Below, one piece after another: positions 1-7,264 of a stretch of 11,411 nt of DNA. A program made the translations under genes and the position numbers. The stretch lies in contig JALOMM010000037.1 in assembly GCA_025455535.1 (NCBI GenBank), forward strand, positions 1 to 11,411, read 5' to 3'. Position 1 is the first letter of the stretch, and each line of letters begins with the position of its first letter. The notes beneath the pieces were generated by a model. That model did no database searches. It had not been told where the DNA came from and saw only the letters and a list, made by a program, of their open reading frames with translations. Origin of the DNA: Bacteroidales bacterium (GTDB lineage Bacteria; Bacteroidota; Bacteroidia; Bacteroidales; VadinHA17).

Positions 1-174
1 CTTGACAGGACAATAAAGGAAGTCGTGCATGAACTCGGTCATACCTTTGGCCTGATACACTGTCATGTCTCAAGTTGCGTGATGAGATCAAGCACGTATG
101 TCGAAGATATTGATCAGAAGACAATGCATCTCTGCCACAGGTGCAGAAAGACATTTGAGGAAGAAGGGAAATAA
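1..174 (+). CDS. Archaemetzincin-type zinc metalloprotease, C-terminal fragment
   Basis: The reading frame is open from the first base to a TAA at 172-174, giving the last 57 residues of a protein that starts upstream of the window. Residues 10-28 read HELGHTFGLIHCHVSSCVM, followed by a CHRC pair at residues 45-48. This matches the archaemetzincin signature HExxHxxGxxHCx4CxM...CxxC. The three histidines of HExxHxxGxxH bind the catalytic zinc, Glu11 is the general base, the Met28 region is the Met-turn, and the four cysteines are expected to hold a second structural zinc. Archaemetzincins are small soluble metalloproteases known from archaea and vertebrates and, more patchily, from bacteria; the physiological substrate is generally unknown. 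All signature residues visible here are intact, so the enzyme looks functional. It converges on the 226-669 gene, with a hairpin terminator between them. Confidence 0.88.
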   Translation, partial: LDRTIKEVVHELGHTFGLIHCHVSSCVMRSSTYVEDIDQKTMHLCHRCRKTFEEEGK

Positions 175-212
175 AAAAGAGCCACCCCTTTCCGGGTATG
201 GCTCCTGATTTT
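169..212 (-). terminator. Intrinsic terminator of the 226-1596 operon, weakly bidirectional
   Basis: Read on the - strand, GAGCCA (204-199) pairs perfectly with TGGCTC (184-179). The stem continues with CCC/GGG after a small internal bulge, closes on a short GGAAA-like loop, and is followed directly by a run of six T residues. This is a strong Rho-independent terminator for the two secreted-protein genes. On the + strand the same stem is followed only by CTGATTTT, so it may also stop transcription from the archaemetzincin gene, but less efficiently. The - strand T-run falls across the end of the archaemetzincin reading frame. Confidence 0.85.
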
Positions 213-225
213 ATCCAGTGGAGGG

Positions 226-669
226 TTATTTGGTCTTGAACCCGAACATTATTGCAACACAGCCGCTGGCAGGCAGGTCATCCTTGCTTCCCAGGGTGGT
301 AACCTTAACGACAATCTTGAGCTGCTGGCTCGATTCGAGTTTGAAATCCCAGATCCCGCTCAGTGCTGCTTCAGTGTTCGTATAGAGAACCTTTCCTGTG
401 GCATCGAGTACCGAGAACTCAACTGGTGGCAGTCCGTCTGCGCCGCAAATGGCTACGCGGTACTCCATTTCGGAATAAAATGTCTTGTATAGTTCAGCCT
501 CTTCCCCTTCGACCAGGACAGCCGCATGGTAGTTACCGTCGTGCAGATAGGCCCCCAGTTCCTTTTTGCAAAGTGACTTGGCAAAACCCTTGCATTGTGC
601 TGCCGCTTCCCCTGATGAAGCCAGGGAAAGGATAGCCGTTATCAGAACAATCTGTATCAGCTGTTTCAT
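226..669 (-). CDS. Small secreted protein of unknown function
   Basis: This 147-residue protein starts with a clear Sec signal peptide: Lys2, a hydrophobic core at about residues 4-17, and a likely signal peptidase I site after AAA (residues 22-24). The predicted mature chain is therefore about 123 residues and periplasmic or extracellular. It has four cysteines (near residues 26, 34, 75 and 137), suggesting one or two disulfides. It alternates hydrophobic and polar residues as in a beta-sandwich, with a conserved-looking tail GCVAIMFGFK close to the C-terminus. I recognise it only as resembling conserved Bacteroidota secreted proteins and cannot assign a function. It lies 6 bp downstream of the 676-1596 lipoprotein gene and is probably co-transcribed with it, the pair ending at the terminator near 169-212. 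No Shine-Dalgarno sequence is visible. Confidence 0.7.
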   Translation of the reverse strand: MKQLIQIVLITAILSLASSGEAAAQCKGFAKSLCKKELGAYLHDGNYHAAVLVEGEEAELYKTFYSEMEYRVAICGADGLPPVEFSVLDATGKVLYTNTEAALSGIWDFKLESSQQLKIVVKVTTLGSKDDLPASGCVAIMFGFKTK

Positions 670-675
670 CGGTCT

Positions 676-1596
676 CTATTTTACGTATGAGTTTCTTATT
701 TCACTTACCTTCGCCTTGATGGCAAGAAAGACATCCTGCTTGATCTCAGATCTGGCTGACCCGGTGATCTCAGTCACTCCGGTTTTGTCATCATACTCGG
801 TTGAGGATGGGGTCGTAGAGCGTTCAATCCTGTCGTAGATCAACTTCAGCTCTTTTATCGGCCCGATAAGCTCCTGGATGGCAGTGTTGTCTGTGTAGGA
901 CTCAAGCATGCGCACCAGGTCATCGACAGACATTTTCTGATCAGCTATTGTGGCCACGAGTTTGTTCCCTTTGAAGTTCTTCACATCAACCATGTTGGTA
1001 GAGATGTACAGTCCTTCTATAAACCCGCCGGCAATAATTGTGGCAGCAACGGCATGCTGTTCATCATCCTCAAGGTATGACTGTGAGTTCAGAAACGTCT
1101 CGGAGACAATCTCCATGATGACATCGCGGTTGTTGATGTTCTGTTCAAGCCTCTCCAGCGTGGCATCATCGATGGCATCGAGTATACCCAGTCCGTTGGC
1201 CATACTCTCTGCCGCCTCCATATAGGTTATGATCATTGAGGTCTGGTCATACATGCTGGCAAAACTCAGATCACAGGTAAAGACACCCAGGTTAAGGGCC
1301 ATGCTTTTACTTGTGGTATAATTGCTTTTGTTCTCAACCGGATTAAGCAAGGTCTCATCAAACGTTGCCCCTGTTCCTTTTATGAGATGAGCTATTTCAA
1401 GCGGTGTGGGGAGAGCATTAAATACTTTCTCTGCATTCTTGATGTGCTTCACAGTCTCAGCATCAGCACTTACCTTTTCACCGGTATTTTCTACCGCCTC
1501 CCCTTTCTTCCTCCCCTTACATGATACTGAAACCACACAAAGCGAGAGAACCGTCACTCCCAGAATCAGTGGCAGTGTTTTAAGTTTAATGTTCAT
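676..1596 (-). CDS. Probable lipoprotein, conserved Bacteroidota family of unknown function
   Basis: The frame is open to an ATG at 1626, but I prefer the ATG at 1594-1596 (306 residues). The signal sequence then starts at the N-terminus, and the predicted transcription start (about 1629) leaves a normal short leader. The N-terminus has Lys4 and Lys6, a hydrophobic core at about residues 7-24, and VSVSC with Cys26 as the probable lipidated cysteine; the lipobox is loose, as is common in Bacteroidota. Lys and Arg residues follow the cysteine rather than acidic ones, which does not suggest surface export. The rest is mostly helical and acidic, with NALPTPLEIAHLIKGTGA and ALNLGVFTCDLSFAS segments typical of a family of uncharacterised Bacteroidota lipoproteins. 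It is the first gene of a two-gene unit with the 226-669 gene. Function unknown. Confidence 0.7.
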   Translation of the reverse strand: MNIKLKTLPLILGVTVLSLCVVSVSCKGRKKGEAVENTGEKVSADAETVKHIKNAEKVFNALPTPLEIAHLIKGTGATFDETLLNPVENKSNYTTSKSMALNLGVFTCDLSFASMYDQTSMIITYMEAAESMANGLGILDAIDDATLERLEQNINNRDVIMEIVSETFLNSQSYLEDDEQHAVAATIIAGGFIEGLYISTNMVDVKNFKGNKLVATIADQKMSVDDLVRMLESYTDNTAIQELIGPIKELKLIYDRIERSTTPSSTEYDDKTGVTEITGSARSEIKQDVFLAIKAKVSEIRNSYVK

Positions 1597-1634
1597 AGTG
1601 ATTTTCGTTTTAGAGTTCACAGGCATTTATCCGA

Positions 1635-1665
1635 CCAAATTACCACTTTTTTTTTATTATTCAAA
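1635..1665 (-). promoter_or_regulatory. Candidate Bacteroidota promoter for the 676-1596 gene
   Basis: On the - strand a TTTG (-33 element, 1665-1662) is followed after 19 bases by TAATTTGG (1642-1635), one mismatch from the -7 consensus TAnnTTTG. The spacing is within the usual range for the Bacteroidota primary sigma factor. The predicted start near 1629 falls almost on the upstream ATG at 1624-1626, which favours translation from 1596. The -33 element is half of a palindromic CAAATTTG shared with the divergent promoter. Confidence 0.5.
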
Positions 1666-1699
1666 TTTGCCTGCAAGTAATTAATTAGACATAAATTTG
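1666..1699 (+). promoter_or_regulatory. Candidate Bacteroidota promoter for the 1716-2231 gene
   Basis: TTTG (1666-1669) is followed after 22 bases by TAAATTTG (1692-1699), a perfect match to TAnnTTTG. The spacing is slightly long. A start near 1706 would leave a leader of about ten bases before the ATG at 1716. The -33 element abuts the -33 element of the opposing promoter. Confidence 0.5.
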
Positions 1700-1715
1700 T
1701 TCAAAATCAGGTAGT

Positions 1716-2231
1716 ATGTTAAGGTCTGACAAAAAGCTGGCCGAGCTGAACAGTATTCTTAACGGCGGCAGACATTACGAGATTGAGGAAAAAATCGGTT
1801 TGCTGCGTGGCAGTGAGCCGTATGAGGGGGCGATAAGGTTGCTGGCTCTGTTCTATGACAATACTGAAGATGAAAGCATTAAGCTGATAATATCAGACTT
1901 CTTCAATGATATGAAAGAGTCGTCATGCCGCGCAGAAGTAATAGAATCGATATCTGCCGTGACAAAGCCTGCATCAAAAGCCATGCTTGCCTGCTCATGC
2001 TGGCAGTCGGGTCTTGATTATGCCGATCATGCCCTTGCCCTGGCTGACATATTCATGAAGGGAGACTATCTCACCTCGCTGGAGTGTTTCACTGTGCTTG
2101 ACACCTGTTCAGGGATGATAACCGATACTGACCGCGTATCTATTATCACCGGGCTGGAGAAAGCAGCAGGCACCTATGATAAAGCCAAGCAACAGCTTAC
2201 CAGGGAACTGATAGCCGTACTGAAGGAATAG
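1716..2231 (+). CDS. Helical HEAT-like conserved hypothetical protein
   Basis: This 171-residue protein has no signal peptide and no membrane segment, so it should be cytosolic. It is almost entirely amphipathic helix, arranged as successive pairs of about 35-40 residues (for example around 32-67, 70-100 and 105-140), as in HEAT or ARM repeats. The segment ACSCWQSGLDYADHALAL near residues 92-109 recalls a family of uncharacterised Bacteroidota proteins with a conserved WQSGLD. I cannot name a function; proteins of this shape usually serve as binding scaffolds. The gene has its own candidate promoter with a perfect -7 box. Its TAG stop at 2229-2231 touches the stop codon of the convergent gene at 2232, leaving no intergenic base. 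Confidence 0.65.
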   Translation: MLRSDKKLAELNSILNGGRHYEIEEKIGLLRGSEPYEGAIRLLALFYDNTEDESIKLIISDFFNDMKESSCRAEVIESISAVTKPASKAMLACSCWQSGLDYADHALALADIFMKGDYLTSLECFTVLDTCSGMITDTDRVSIITGLEKAAGTYDKAKQQLTRELIAVLKE

Positions 2232-3209
2232 TTAGATATAAGAACTGTAGTGCTTCATAAACTGGGACCTCTCAAACAGCGCCGGGTTTTCAACGTTGCG
2301 ATAGTTCAGTTTACCCCTGAAGTCACTTATCCGGGAGAACTCCTTATCATTCATCCATTTCCGGAGCGTATTGTTTATCTCCGTGATCACGGTAAAGCCC
2401 CTCTTGTAGAGCGCGGAACATACCTGAACCGTGTTTGCCCCGGCAAGGAGGTATTTGATTGCATCTTCCCCCGTATGAACCCCCGTTGAGGCAGAGATAT
2501 CCATCTCAATGTTGAGGGCGCTGACCATGCCTACCCAGCGCAGGACATACCTCAGTTCAGCAGGGTTTGACAAAACCGGAGCCGGTACAACGGACAGGTT
2601 GTTTATATCAAAATCCGGCTCGTAAAACCTGTTGAACAGTACCAGCCCGGAAGCCCCGTGGTTATGAACCTGCCATGCAAAATTAAGGAGGTTTGAGAAT
2701 CGCATTCCTATCTTGACACTGACGGGTATCGATACTTTATTCTTCAGTTTTTCAATGATGCCGAAATAGAGTGATTCAGCTCTGGCTGCAGTCTGGTGCA
2801 TATCCACGGGCATAAAGAAGATGTTCACCTCAATGGCATTTGCCCCCGCTTTTTCTATATCAGCCGCAAAGTCAATCCAGCCTTTAGTGGAAAAACAGTT
2901 TATGCTGGCTATCACCGGTATCTTTACCCTTTTACGGGCATCGGAAATCAGTGCCAGATAATCTTCAACGCTGTTTGACCGTGTATAATACTGCAGGTAA
3001 TCCTCGGCTTCGGGATATGTCTCTGTTGCGGAGAGAGATGATGCGAGTGCGGCTATCTGTTCTTCGAACAGTGATTTCAGCACAACAGCCCCTGCCCCTG
3101 CCGCCTCTGCCTCTATTATTGAATCTACTTTTGAAGTGAAGTTGGAACTGCCTGCGATAACGGGGCTGCTGAGTTGCATGCCCATGTAACTGGTGCTTAT
3201 CACGCTCAT
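2232..3209 (-). CDS. Dihydroorotate dehydrogenase-like flavoprotein lacking the catalytic cysteine
   Basis: The 325-residue sequence follows the class 1 dihydroorotate dehydrogenase TIM-barrel pattern: N-terminal SPVIAGSS (residues 15-22), VVLKS with Lys45, NCFS (104-107), EVNIFFMP (127-134), SVKIG (164-168), LVLFNRF (189-195) and the FMN phosphate-binding region STGVHTGEDA (241-250). The catalytic base of class 1A enzymes is the Cys of an ELNLSCPN motif; the aligned segment here has FFMP, so that Cys is absent. It is therefore probably not the pyrimidine enzyme PyrD, but a related FMN protein of a Bacteroidota subtype usually labelled dihydroorotate dehydrogenase-like. The substrate is unknown. 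It is the last gene of the serine-related block, one base after yggS, and is probably translated from the same message. A redox partner gene (PyrK-like) is not adjacent. Confidence 0.8.
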   Translation of the reverse strand: MSVISTSYMGMQLSSPVIAGSSNFTSKVDSIIEAEAAGAGAVVLKSLFEEQIAALASSLSATETYPEAEDYLQYYTRSNSVEDYLALISDARKRVKIPVIASINCFSTKGWIDFAADIEKAGANAIEVNIFFMPVDMHQTAARAESLYFGIIEKLKNKVSIPVSVKIGMRFSNLLNFAWQVHNHGASGLVLFNRFYEPDFDINNLSVVPAPVLSNPAELRYVLRWVGMVSALNIEMDISASTGVHTGEDAIKYLLAGANTVQVCSALYKRGFTVITEINNTLRKWMNDKEFSRISDFRGKLNYRNVENPALFERSQFMKHYSSYI

Positions 3210-3210
3210 A

Positions 3211-3885
3211 TTATTTTTTTATTCGTTCTCCAAATATCAGGGTGCCGATCCTTATCATCGTGCTCCCCTCCTCTGCTGCCACTTTCCAGTCGCCTGACAT
3301 ACCCATTGACAGATGGGTGAAAAGAGGATTGTCACTGAAGCATCTTACACGGGTCTCTGAAAAGAGGCGGGCGAGGGACCTGAATTCAGACCTTACTTTG
3401 TCAGTGTCTTCGGTAAATGTGGCCATTCCCATGAGACCTCGAATCCTCACGGCGCCAAGGGCCGCTGACACAGAGGCCCAGTCTGTCTGTTCAATCTCCC
3501 CCACTGCGAACCCTGACTTTGTCTCCTCTGTGGCAATATGAACCTGGAGCAGGCATTCTATTACCCTTTCCTGCCTGAGAGCCTCGCTGTTCAGCGCTTC
3601 CAGAAGCCTTATACTGTCAACGGATTCAATCATTGATGCTGCAGCAACGGCATGCCTTACCTTGTTTGTCTGCAGGTGTCCGATCAGGTGCCATTGTATA
3701 TCCTGAGGCAGCAGCGCTTTCTTTGAAGCAAGCTCCTGCACACGATTCTCACCAAATACCCGCAAACCTGCATTATAGGCCTCAAGAGCTTCTTCACTGC
3801 TGCGCGTCTTTGTTACAGCTACCAGTGTCACGCGGGCAGGAAGTGCCTTCAGAAGATTGTCAATATTCTGTTTAATGCCGCTCAT
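3211..3885 (-). CDS. yggS: YggS/PLPBP family pyridoxal-phosphate homeostasis protein
   Basis: The 224-residue protein is the normal length for this fold-type III PLP-binding family. The PLP lysine is Lys26 in VAVTKTR. Other family signatures are FGENRVQE (44-51), WHLIGHLQTNK (65-75), TKSGF (122-126), LSMGMSGDW (192-200) and GSTMIRIGTLIFGER (207-221), the last forming the phosphate-binding site. Members bind PLP without known catalytic activity; they control free PLP levels, and their loss disturbs amino acid pools including serine, threonine and branched-chain intermediates. Its place just downstream of serC, serA and DUF1015 fits a cofactor-supply role for PLP enzymes such as SerC. It lies 18 bp after DUF1015 and 1 bp before the flavoprotein gene, so it is almost certainly in the same operon. 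All key residues are present. Confidence 0.93.
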   Translation of the reverse strand: MSGIKQNIDNLLKALPARVTLVAVTKTRSSEEALEAYNAGLRVFGENRVQELASKKALLPQDIQWHLIGHLQTNKVRHAVAAASMIESVDSIRLLEALNSEALRQERVIECLLQVHIATEETKSGFAVGEIEQTDWASVSAALGAVRIRGLMGMATFTEDTDKVRSEFRSLARLFSETRVRCFSDNPLFTHLSMGMSGDWKVAAEEGSTMIRIGTLIFGERIKK

Positions 3886-3903
3886 TTCAGTTATGAAAGC
3901 CGC

Positions 3904-5154
3904 TCAGTCAAGTTTATGTATCACAAGTCCGCTACGTAGTTTTGGCTCAAACCATGTGGTCTTGGGAGGCATTATATTACCAGTGTCTGCAATGTTTATC
4001 AGCTGTTTCATTGAAACGGGATAAAGGGCAAATGCCACTTTCATCTCGCCGCTGTCAACACGCCGTTTCAGTTCACCGAGTCCACGTATGCCTCCGACAA
4101 AATCAATCCGCTTCGATCTTCTCAGATCCTGTATGTCAAGTACCGGAATCAGTACCTTCTCAGCCAGCACGGTGACGTCAAGCACACCTATCGGGTCACT
4201 GTCATTGAACGTACCCTTCCTGGCAGTAAGACTGTACCACTTTCCTTCCAGGTACATTGAGAAGTTGTGGAGCCTGGCCGGCTTGTAAATCTTCTCTCCC
4301 TTCTCCTTCACATCAAAATTCTCACTCAGTCTTGACATGAAGTCTGCAGAAGACATGCCGTTAAGGTCTTTCACAACGCGGTTATAATCTATGATTCTGA
4401 GCTGGTTATCCGGAAAATGGACGGCAAGGAAAAAGTTATACTCCTCATCACCCCTGTGGTAATGGTTTTTATCCTTTTTCTCCTTTCCGACAAGTGCAGC
4501 TGCGGCAGTGCGATGATGGCCGTCAGCAACATATGTAAAAGGCACCTTCTCTGCAAACAGTTTTTCAATCCGTTCGTTGGTGGCCTTATCCCGTACCACC
4601 CAGAAATGGTGGCCGATACCGTCTTCTGCGACAAAATCGTACTCAGCCTTTTGCTTTCCGGTCACTTTGCTGACAATTTTATCAAGCTCTTTCACGGCAG
4701 GATAGGCGAAGAAGACAGGTTCTATGTTGGCGTTGCTGGCTCTTACGTGTACCATCCTGTCCTCTTCCTTGTCAGGTCTTGTGAGCTCATGCTTCCTTAT
4801 GACACCCTGAAGATAGTCTTCCACCGATGCAGCACCAACAATGCCGTACTGCGTTCTCCTGTCCATGGTCTGGGCATAGATATAAAAGTGGGGCTCATCA
4901 TCCTGCACCAGCCAACCGTTTTTCTGCCAGGCGATAAAGTTTTCAAGGGCTTTTTTGTACACCTCTTCCGAATGCACATCGGTACCCTCCGGAAGGTCAA
5001 TCTCTGAACGGGTAATATGCAGAAGGGACTTTTCCCTGCCTCTTGCCATTGCGGCAGCTTCATCCGAATTCATGACATCATAGGGGAGGCAGGCGATCTC
5101 CGATGCCAGTGCCGCCGGCGGTCTGAGACCCCTGAAAGGTTTTACTGTAGCCAT
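3904..5154 (-). CDS. DUF1015 family protein with a ParB-like DGHHR motif
   Basis: This 416-residue cytosolic protein matches the DUF1015 family in order and length: N-terminal VKPFRGLRP (4-12) and LPYDVM (23-28), the central IRKHELTRPDKEEDR (119-133), YVADGHHRTAAAA (208-220) and a C-terminal PKTTWFEPKLRSGL near the end. The DGHHR motif at 211-215 resembles the nucleotide/phosphate-binding DGxHR of the ParB/sulfiredoxin fold, which also includes free-serine kinases (archaeal SerK, staphylococcal SbnI). From memory, DUF1015 genes commonly sit beside serA and serC. The gene is 21 bp downstream of serA and 18 bp upstream of yggS, so co-transcription is likely. A role in phosphoserine or serine metabolism is my inference from motif and context; I do not know of a firm biochemical assignment. 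The sequence is intact with no frameshift. Confidence 0.88.
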   Translation of the reverse strand: MATVKPFRGLRPPAALASEIACLPYDVMNSDEAAAMARGREKSLLHITRSEIDLPEGTDVHSEEVYKKALENFIAWQKNGWLVQDDEPHFYIYAQTMDRRTQYGIVGAASVEDYLQGVIRKHELTRPDKEEDRMVHVRASNANIEPVFFAYPAVKELDKIVSKVTGKQKAEYDFVAEDGIGHHFWVVRDKATNERIEKLFAEKVPFTYVADGHHRTAAAALVGKEKKDKNHYHRGDEEYNFFLAVHFPDNQLRIIDYNRVVKDLNGMSSADFMSRLSENFDVKEKGEKIYKPARLHNFSMYLEGKWYSLTARKGTFNDSDPIGVLDVTVLAEKVLIPVLDIQDLRRSKRIDFVGGIRGLGELKRRVDSGEMKVAFALYPVSMKQLINIADTGNIMPPKTTWFEPKLRSGLVIHKLD

Positions 5155-5175
5155 ATGTGATAATAAAACTGGTTT

Positions 5176-6102
5176 TTATTTGGGTTTGTTGACTCTGAAC
5201 GTCTCATTTCCGGTCGCAAAAAAGTCGACTATCTGCCTGGCGGCAGCAACACCTGAATTGATGTTGGCCTCCTCTGTCTGCGCACCCATCTTCTTGGGAG
5301 TAAAGAAATATCGTCCGGCAAACCTGGATGCAAACAGTTCTGCATTATCAGTGGCTATATCAGAGAGGTATTTCATGTCGGTTCTCTTCTCCATCAGGGC
5401 AGCCAGTTCGGCCTCATTAATGACCTCCTTACGGGCCGTATTGACCAGTACAGCGCCCCCGGGCATGAGTGAAAGGAGCTTTTCACCTATCGAATTCCTG
5501 GTTTTGTCATTGGCCGGGATATGAAGCGAGACATACTGGCATGAGGAATAGAGCTCTTCGACGGTGTTCACTGCCGTCACGCCAGACTCTGCAATAATCT
5601 TCTTATCGACAAACGGGTCAAAGGCGTAAACTTTCATCCCGAATCCCGCTGCGATGCGAGCCATGCACTTTCCTACCGCACCAAAGGCGTGCAGCCCAAG
5701 GCTCTTACCCATAAGCTCAGACCCGGTCTTACCGTCGAACCCACCCCTTGCCGCATAGATCATCATCCCGAATGCAAGCTCTGCAACAGCGTTCGAGTTC
5801 TGGCCCGGTGTATTCATCGCAACTATGTTGCGTGCCGTACATGCCTGAAGGTCAAGGTTGTCATAGCCGGCGCCGGCCCTTACAACTATCTTCAGCTTCG
5901 GAGCAGCGGCTATCAGAGCCGCATCAACGATATCTGAGCGGACAATCATGGCATCAGCGTCGGATGCTGCGGCATGCAGCTCCTGCGGGGTCTTGTATTT
6001 TTCAAGCAGTGCCAGCGTGTGGCCTCCCTTTTCCGTCACCTCGCGTATCTGAGTGACGGCAACCGGTGCAAACGGTTTGTCTGTGGCAACGAGTACTTTC
6101 AT
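5176..6102 (-). CDS. serA: D-3-phosphoglycerate dehydrogenase, short lysine-type form
   Basis: The enzyme oxidises 3-phosphoglycerate to 3-phosphohydroxypyruvate with NAD, the first step of serine synthesis. The 308 residues hold only the substrate- and NAD-binding domains; the ACT regulatory domain of longer SerA forms is missing, so ACT-mediated serine feedback is not expected. Family features include VRAGAGYDNLD (74-84), NTPGQNSNAVAELAFG (97-112), the Rossmann loop HAFGAVG (138-144), Asp162 at the end of the next strand for NAD ribose, and catalytic Arg224 in NTARK. The first Gly of GxGxxG is Ala139. The usual catalytic His of TPHxG is replaced by lysines in TPKKMGAQT (Lys270/271). This matches the type described for Bacteroides and Entamoeba histolytica, where a lysine is proposed to take over. 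It lies 11 bp after serC. Confidence 0.92.
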   Translation of the reverse strand: MKVLVATDKPFAPVAVTQIREVTEKGGHTLALLEKYKTPQELHAAASDADAMIVRSDIVDAALIAAAPKLKIVVRAGAGYDNLDLQACTARNIVAMNTPGQNSNAVAELAFGMMIYAARGGFDGKTGSELMGKSLGLHAFGAVGKCMARIAAGFGMKVYAFDPFVDKKIIAESGVTAVNTVEELYSSCQYVSLHIPANDKTRNSIGEKLLSLMPGGAVLVNTARKEVINEAELAALMEKRTDMKYLSDIATDNAELFASRFAGRYFFTPKKMGAQTEEANINSGVAAARQIVDFFATGNETFRVNKPK

Positions 6103-6113
6103 GATGGTCTGTT

Positions 6114-7184
6114 TTAGTATTTCTTTTCAAATTCCTTCATACAATCCACAAGTGCCCTGACACTCTCAAGCGGCAGTGCATTGTAGAGTGAGGCACGGAA
6201 GCCGCCTACGGAACGGTGTCCTTCAATGCCGATCATCCCCATCGACTTGGCAAACGTGGCAAACTCTTTCTCAAGCTCAGTGTAGGTTGCCGTCATCACG
6301 AAACAGACATTCATTAGAGACCTGTCTTCCGGGTCGGGAACTGTAGCTGTGAAGAGTTTGTTACGCTCAATCTCATCATAGAGAAGGGCAGCCTTTTCCT
6401 GGTTGATCTTCTGCATTGCTGCCACACCGCCTTTCTGTTTCAGCCACTCGAGAGTCTTGAGTGCTGCAAAGACAGGAAGGACAGGAGGAGTGTTGAACAT
6501 TGACTCCTTCTCGATATGAGTCTTATAGTCAAGCATCGTAGGTATGGGTCTGGTGACCTTACCCAGTACATCGTCCTTTATTATTACGAAGGTGACGCCG
6601 GCAGGTGCAAGGTTTTTCTGCGCGCCGCCATAAATGATGGAATATCTGGAGATGTCAACAGGACGGCTGAAGATGTCGCTTGACATATCGGCCACCAGGG
6701 GGACACTGACATCCGGGTCTTTCTTCAGTTCAGTGCCGAAGATGGTGTTATTTGTGGTAATATGGAAATAATCGGCATCAGCCGGAACCACATAATTCCT
6801 GGGTATGTAATTGAAGTTCCTGTCTTTTGAAGAAGCTACTTCAACAACCTCTCCAAAGAATTTAGCCTCTTTCAGGGCTTTTCCTGCCCATTCTCCGGTA
6901 TTAAGGTATGCTGCCTTCTTCTCGAGCATATTCATCGGTACCATTGCGAACTGAAGGCTTGCACCCCCTCCGACGAAAATAACGGAGTATCCCGATGGTA
7001 TATCAAGAAGTTCCTTAACCGTTGCCACGGCCTGATCCATGACCGCAACAAATTCCTTGCTCCGGTGAGAGACCTCCATGATCGAAAGTCCTGTACCTGC
7101 AAAATCACGGATAGCTTCGATCACCTTCTCATTCGTGTACTGAGGCATAATCGAAGGTCCTGCATAAAAATTGTGCTTTTTCAT
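6114..7184 (-). CDS. serC: Phosphoserine aminotransferase
   Basis: SerC transfers the amino group of glutamate to 3-phosphohydroxypyruvate, giving O-phosphoserine, and in many bacteria also acts in PLP synthesis on an erythronate-derived keto acid. The 356 residues match the normal size. Visible features are the N-terminal [10 protein letters not shown] (5-14), [12 protein letters not shown] (34-45) with the phosphate-binding His-Arg, [15 protein letters not shown] (71-85), [11 protein letters not shown] (165-175) and the PLP lysine Lys190 in [12 protein letters not shown]. The C-terminal [19 protein letters not shown] segment carries the conserved arginines for substrate binding. It is followed 11 bp later by serA. 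It is separated from the upstream comB-like gene by 80 bp, in which I see no Bacteroidota promoter box, terminator or riboswitch, so read-through from gcvT is possible. Confidence 0.97.
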   Translation of the reverse strand: MKKHNFYAGPSIMPQYTNEKVIEAIRDFAGTGLSIMEVSHRSKEFVAVMDQAVATVKELLDIPSGYSVIFVGGGASLQFAMVPMNMLEKKAAYLNTGEWAGKALKEAKFFGEVVEVASSKDRNFNYIPRNYVVPADADYFHITTNNTIFGTELKKDPDVSVPLVADMSSDIFSRPVDISRYSIIYGGAQKNLAPAGVTFVIIKDDVLGKVTRPIPTMLDYKTHIEKESMFNTPPVLPVFAALKTLEWLKQKGGVAAMQKINQEKAALLYDEIERNKLFTATVPDPEDRSLMNVCFVMTATYTELEKEFATFAKSMGMIGIEGHRSVGGFRASLYNALPLESVRALVDCMKEFEKKY

Positions 7185-7264
7185 TTCAGTAAGTATTTAT
7201 GATTTCGGATGTTTTCAGTTCATCTGTGTTTTTGTCTGCATTATCTCATTTGTACATTGCATGA
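7185..7264 (-). other. 80-bp spacer between the comB-like gene and serC
   Basis: This AT-rich gap is the largest within the seven-gene block. I looked for the - strand pattern TAnnTTTG (CAAAnnTA on the + strand) and found none here. No hairpin with a T-run and no recognisable riboswitch is visible. It may simply be a leader for serC or hold a promoter of another type. Confidence 0.35.

Noticed and set aside
1597..1626. Ten extra N-terminal codons for the lipoprotein from an ATG at 1624-1626.
   Set aside because: They would put a polar stretch before the signal peptide, and the predicted transcript begins only a few bases upstream. The later ATG is more natural.
4417..5007. A 196-codon open frame on the + strand inside the DUF1015 gene.
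   Set aside because: It lies wholly antisense to a well-supported conserved gene, has no promoter or family resemblance, and its length is explained by the codon use of the real gene.
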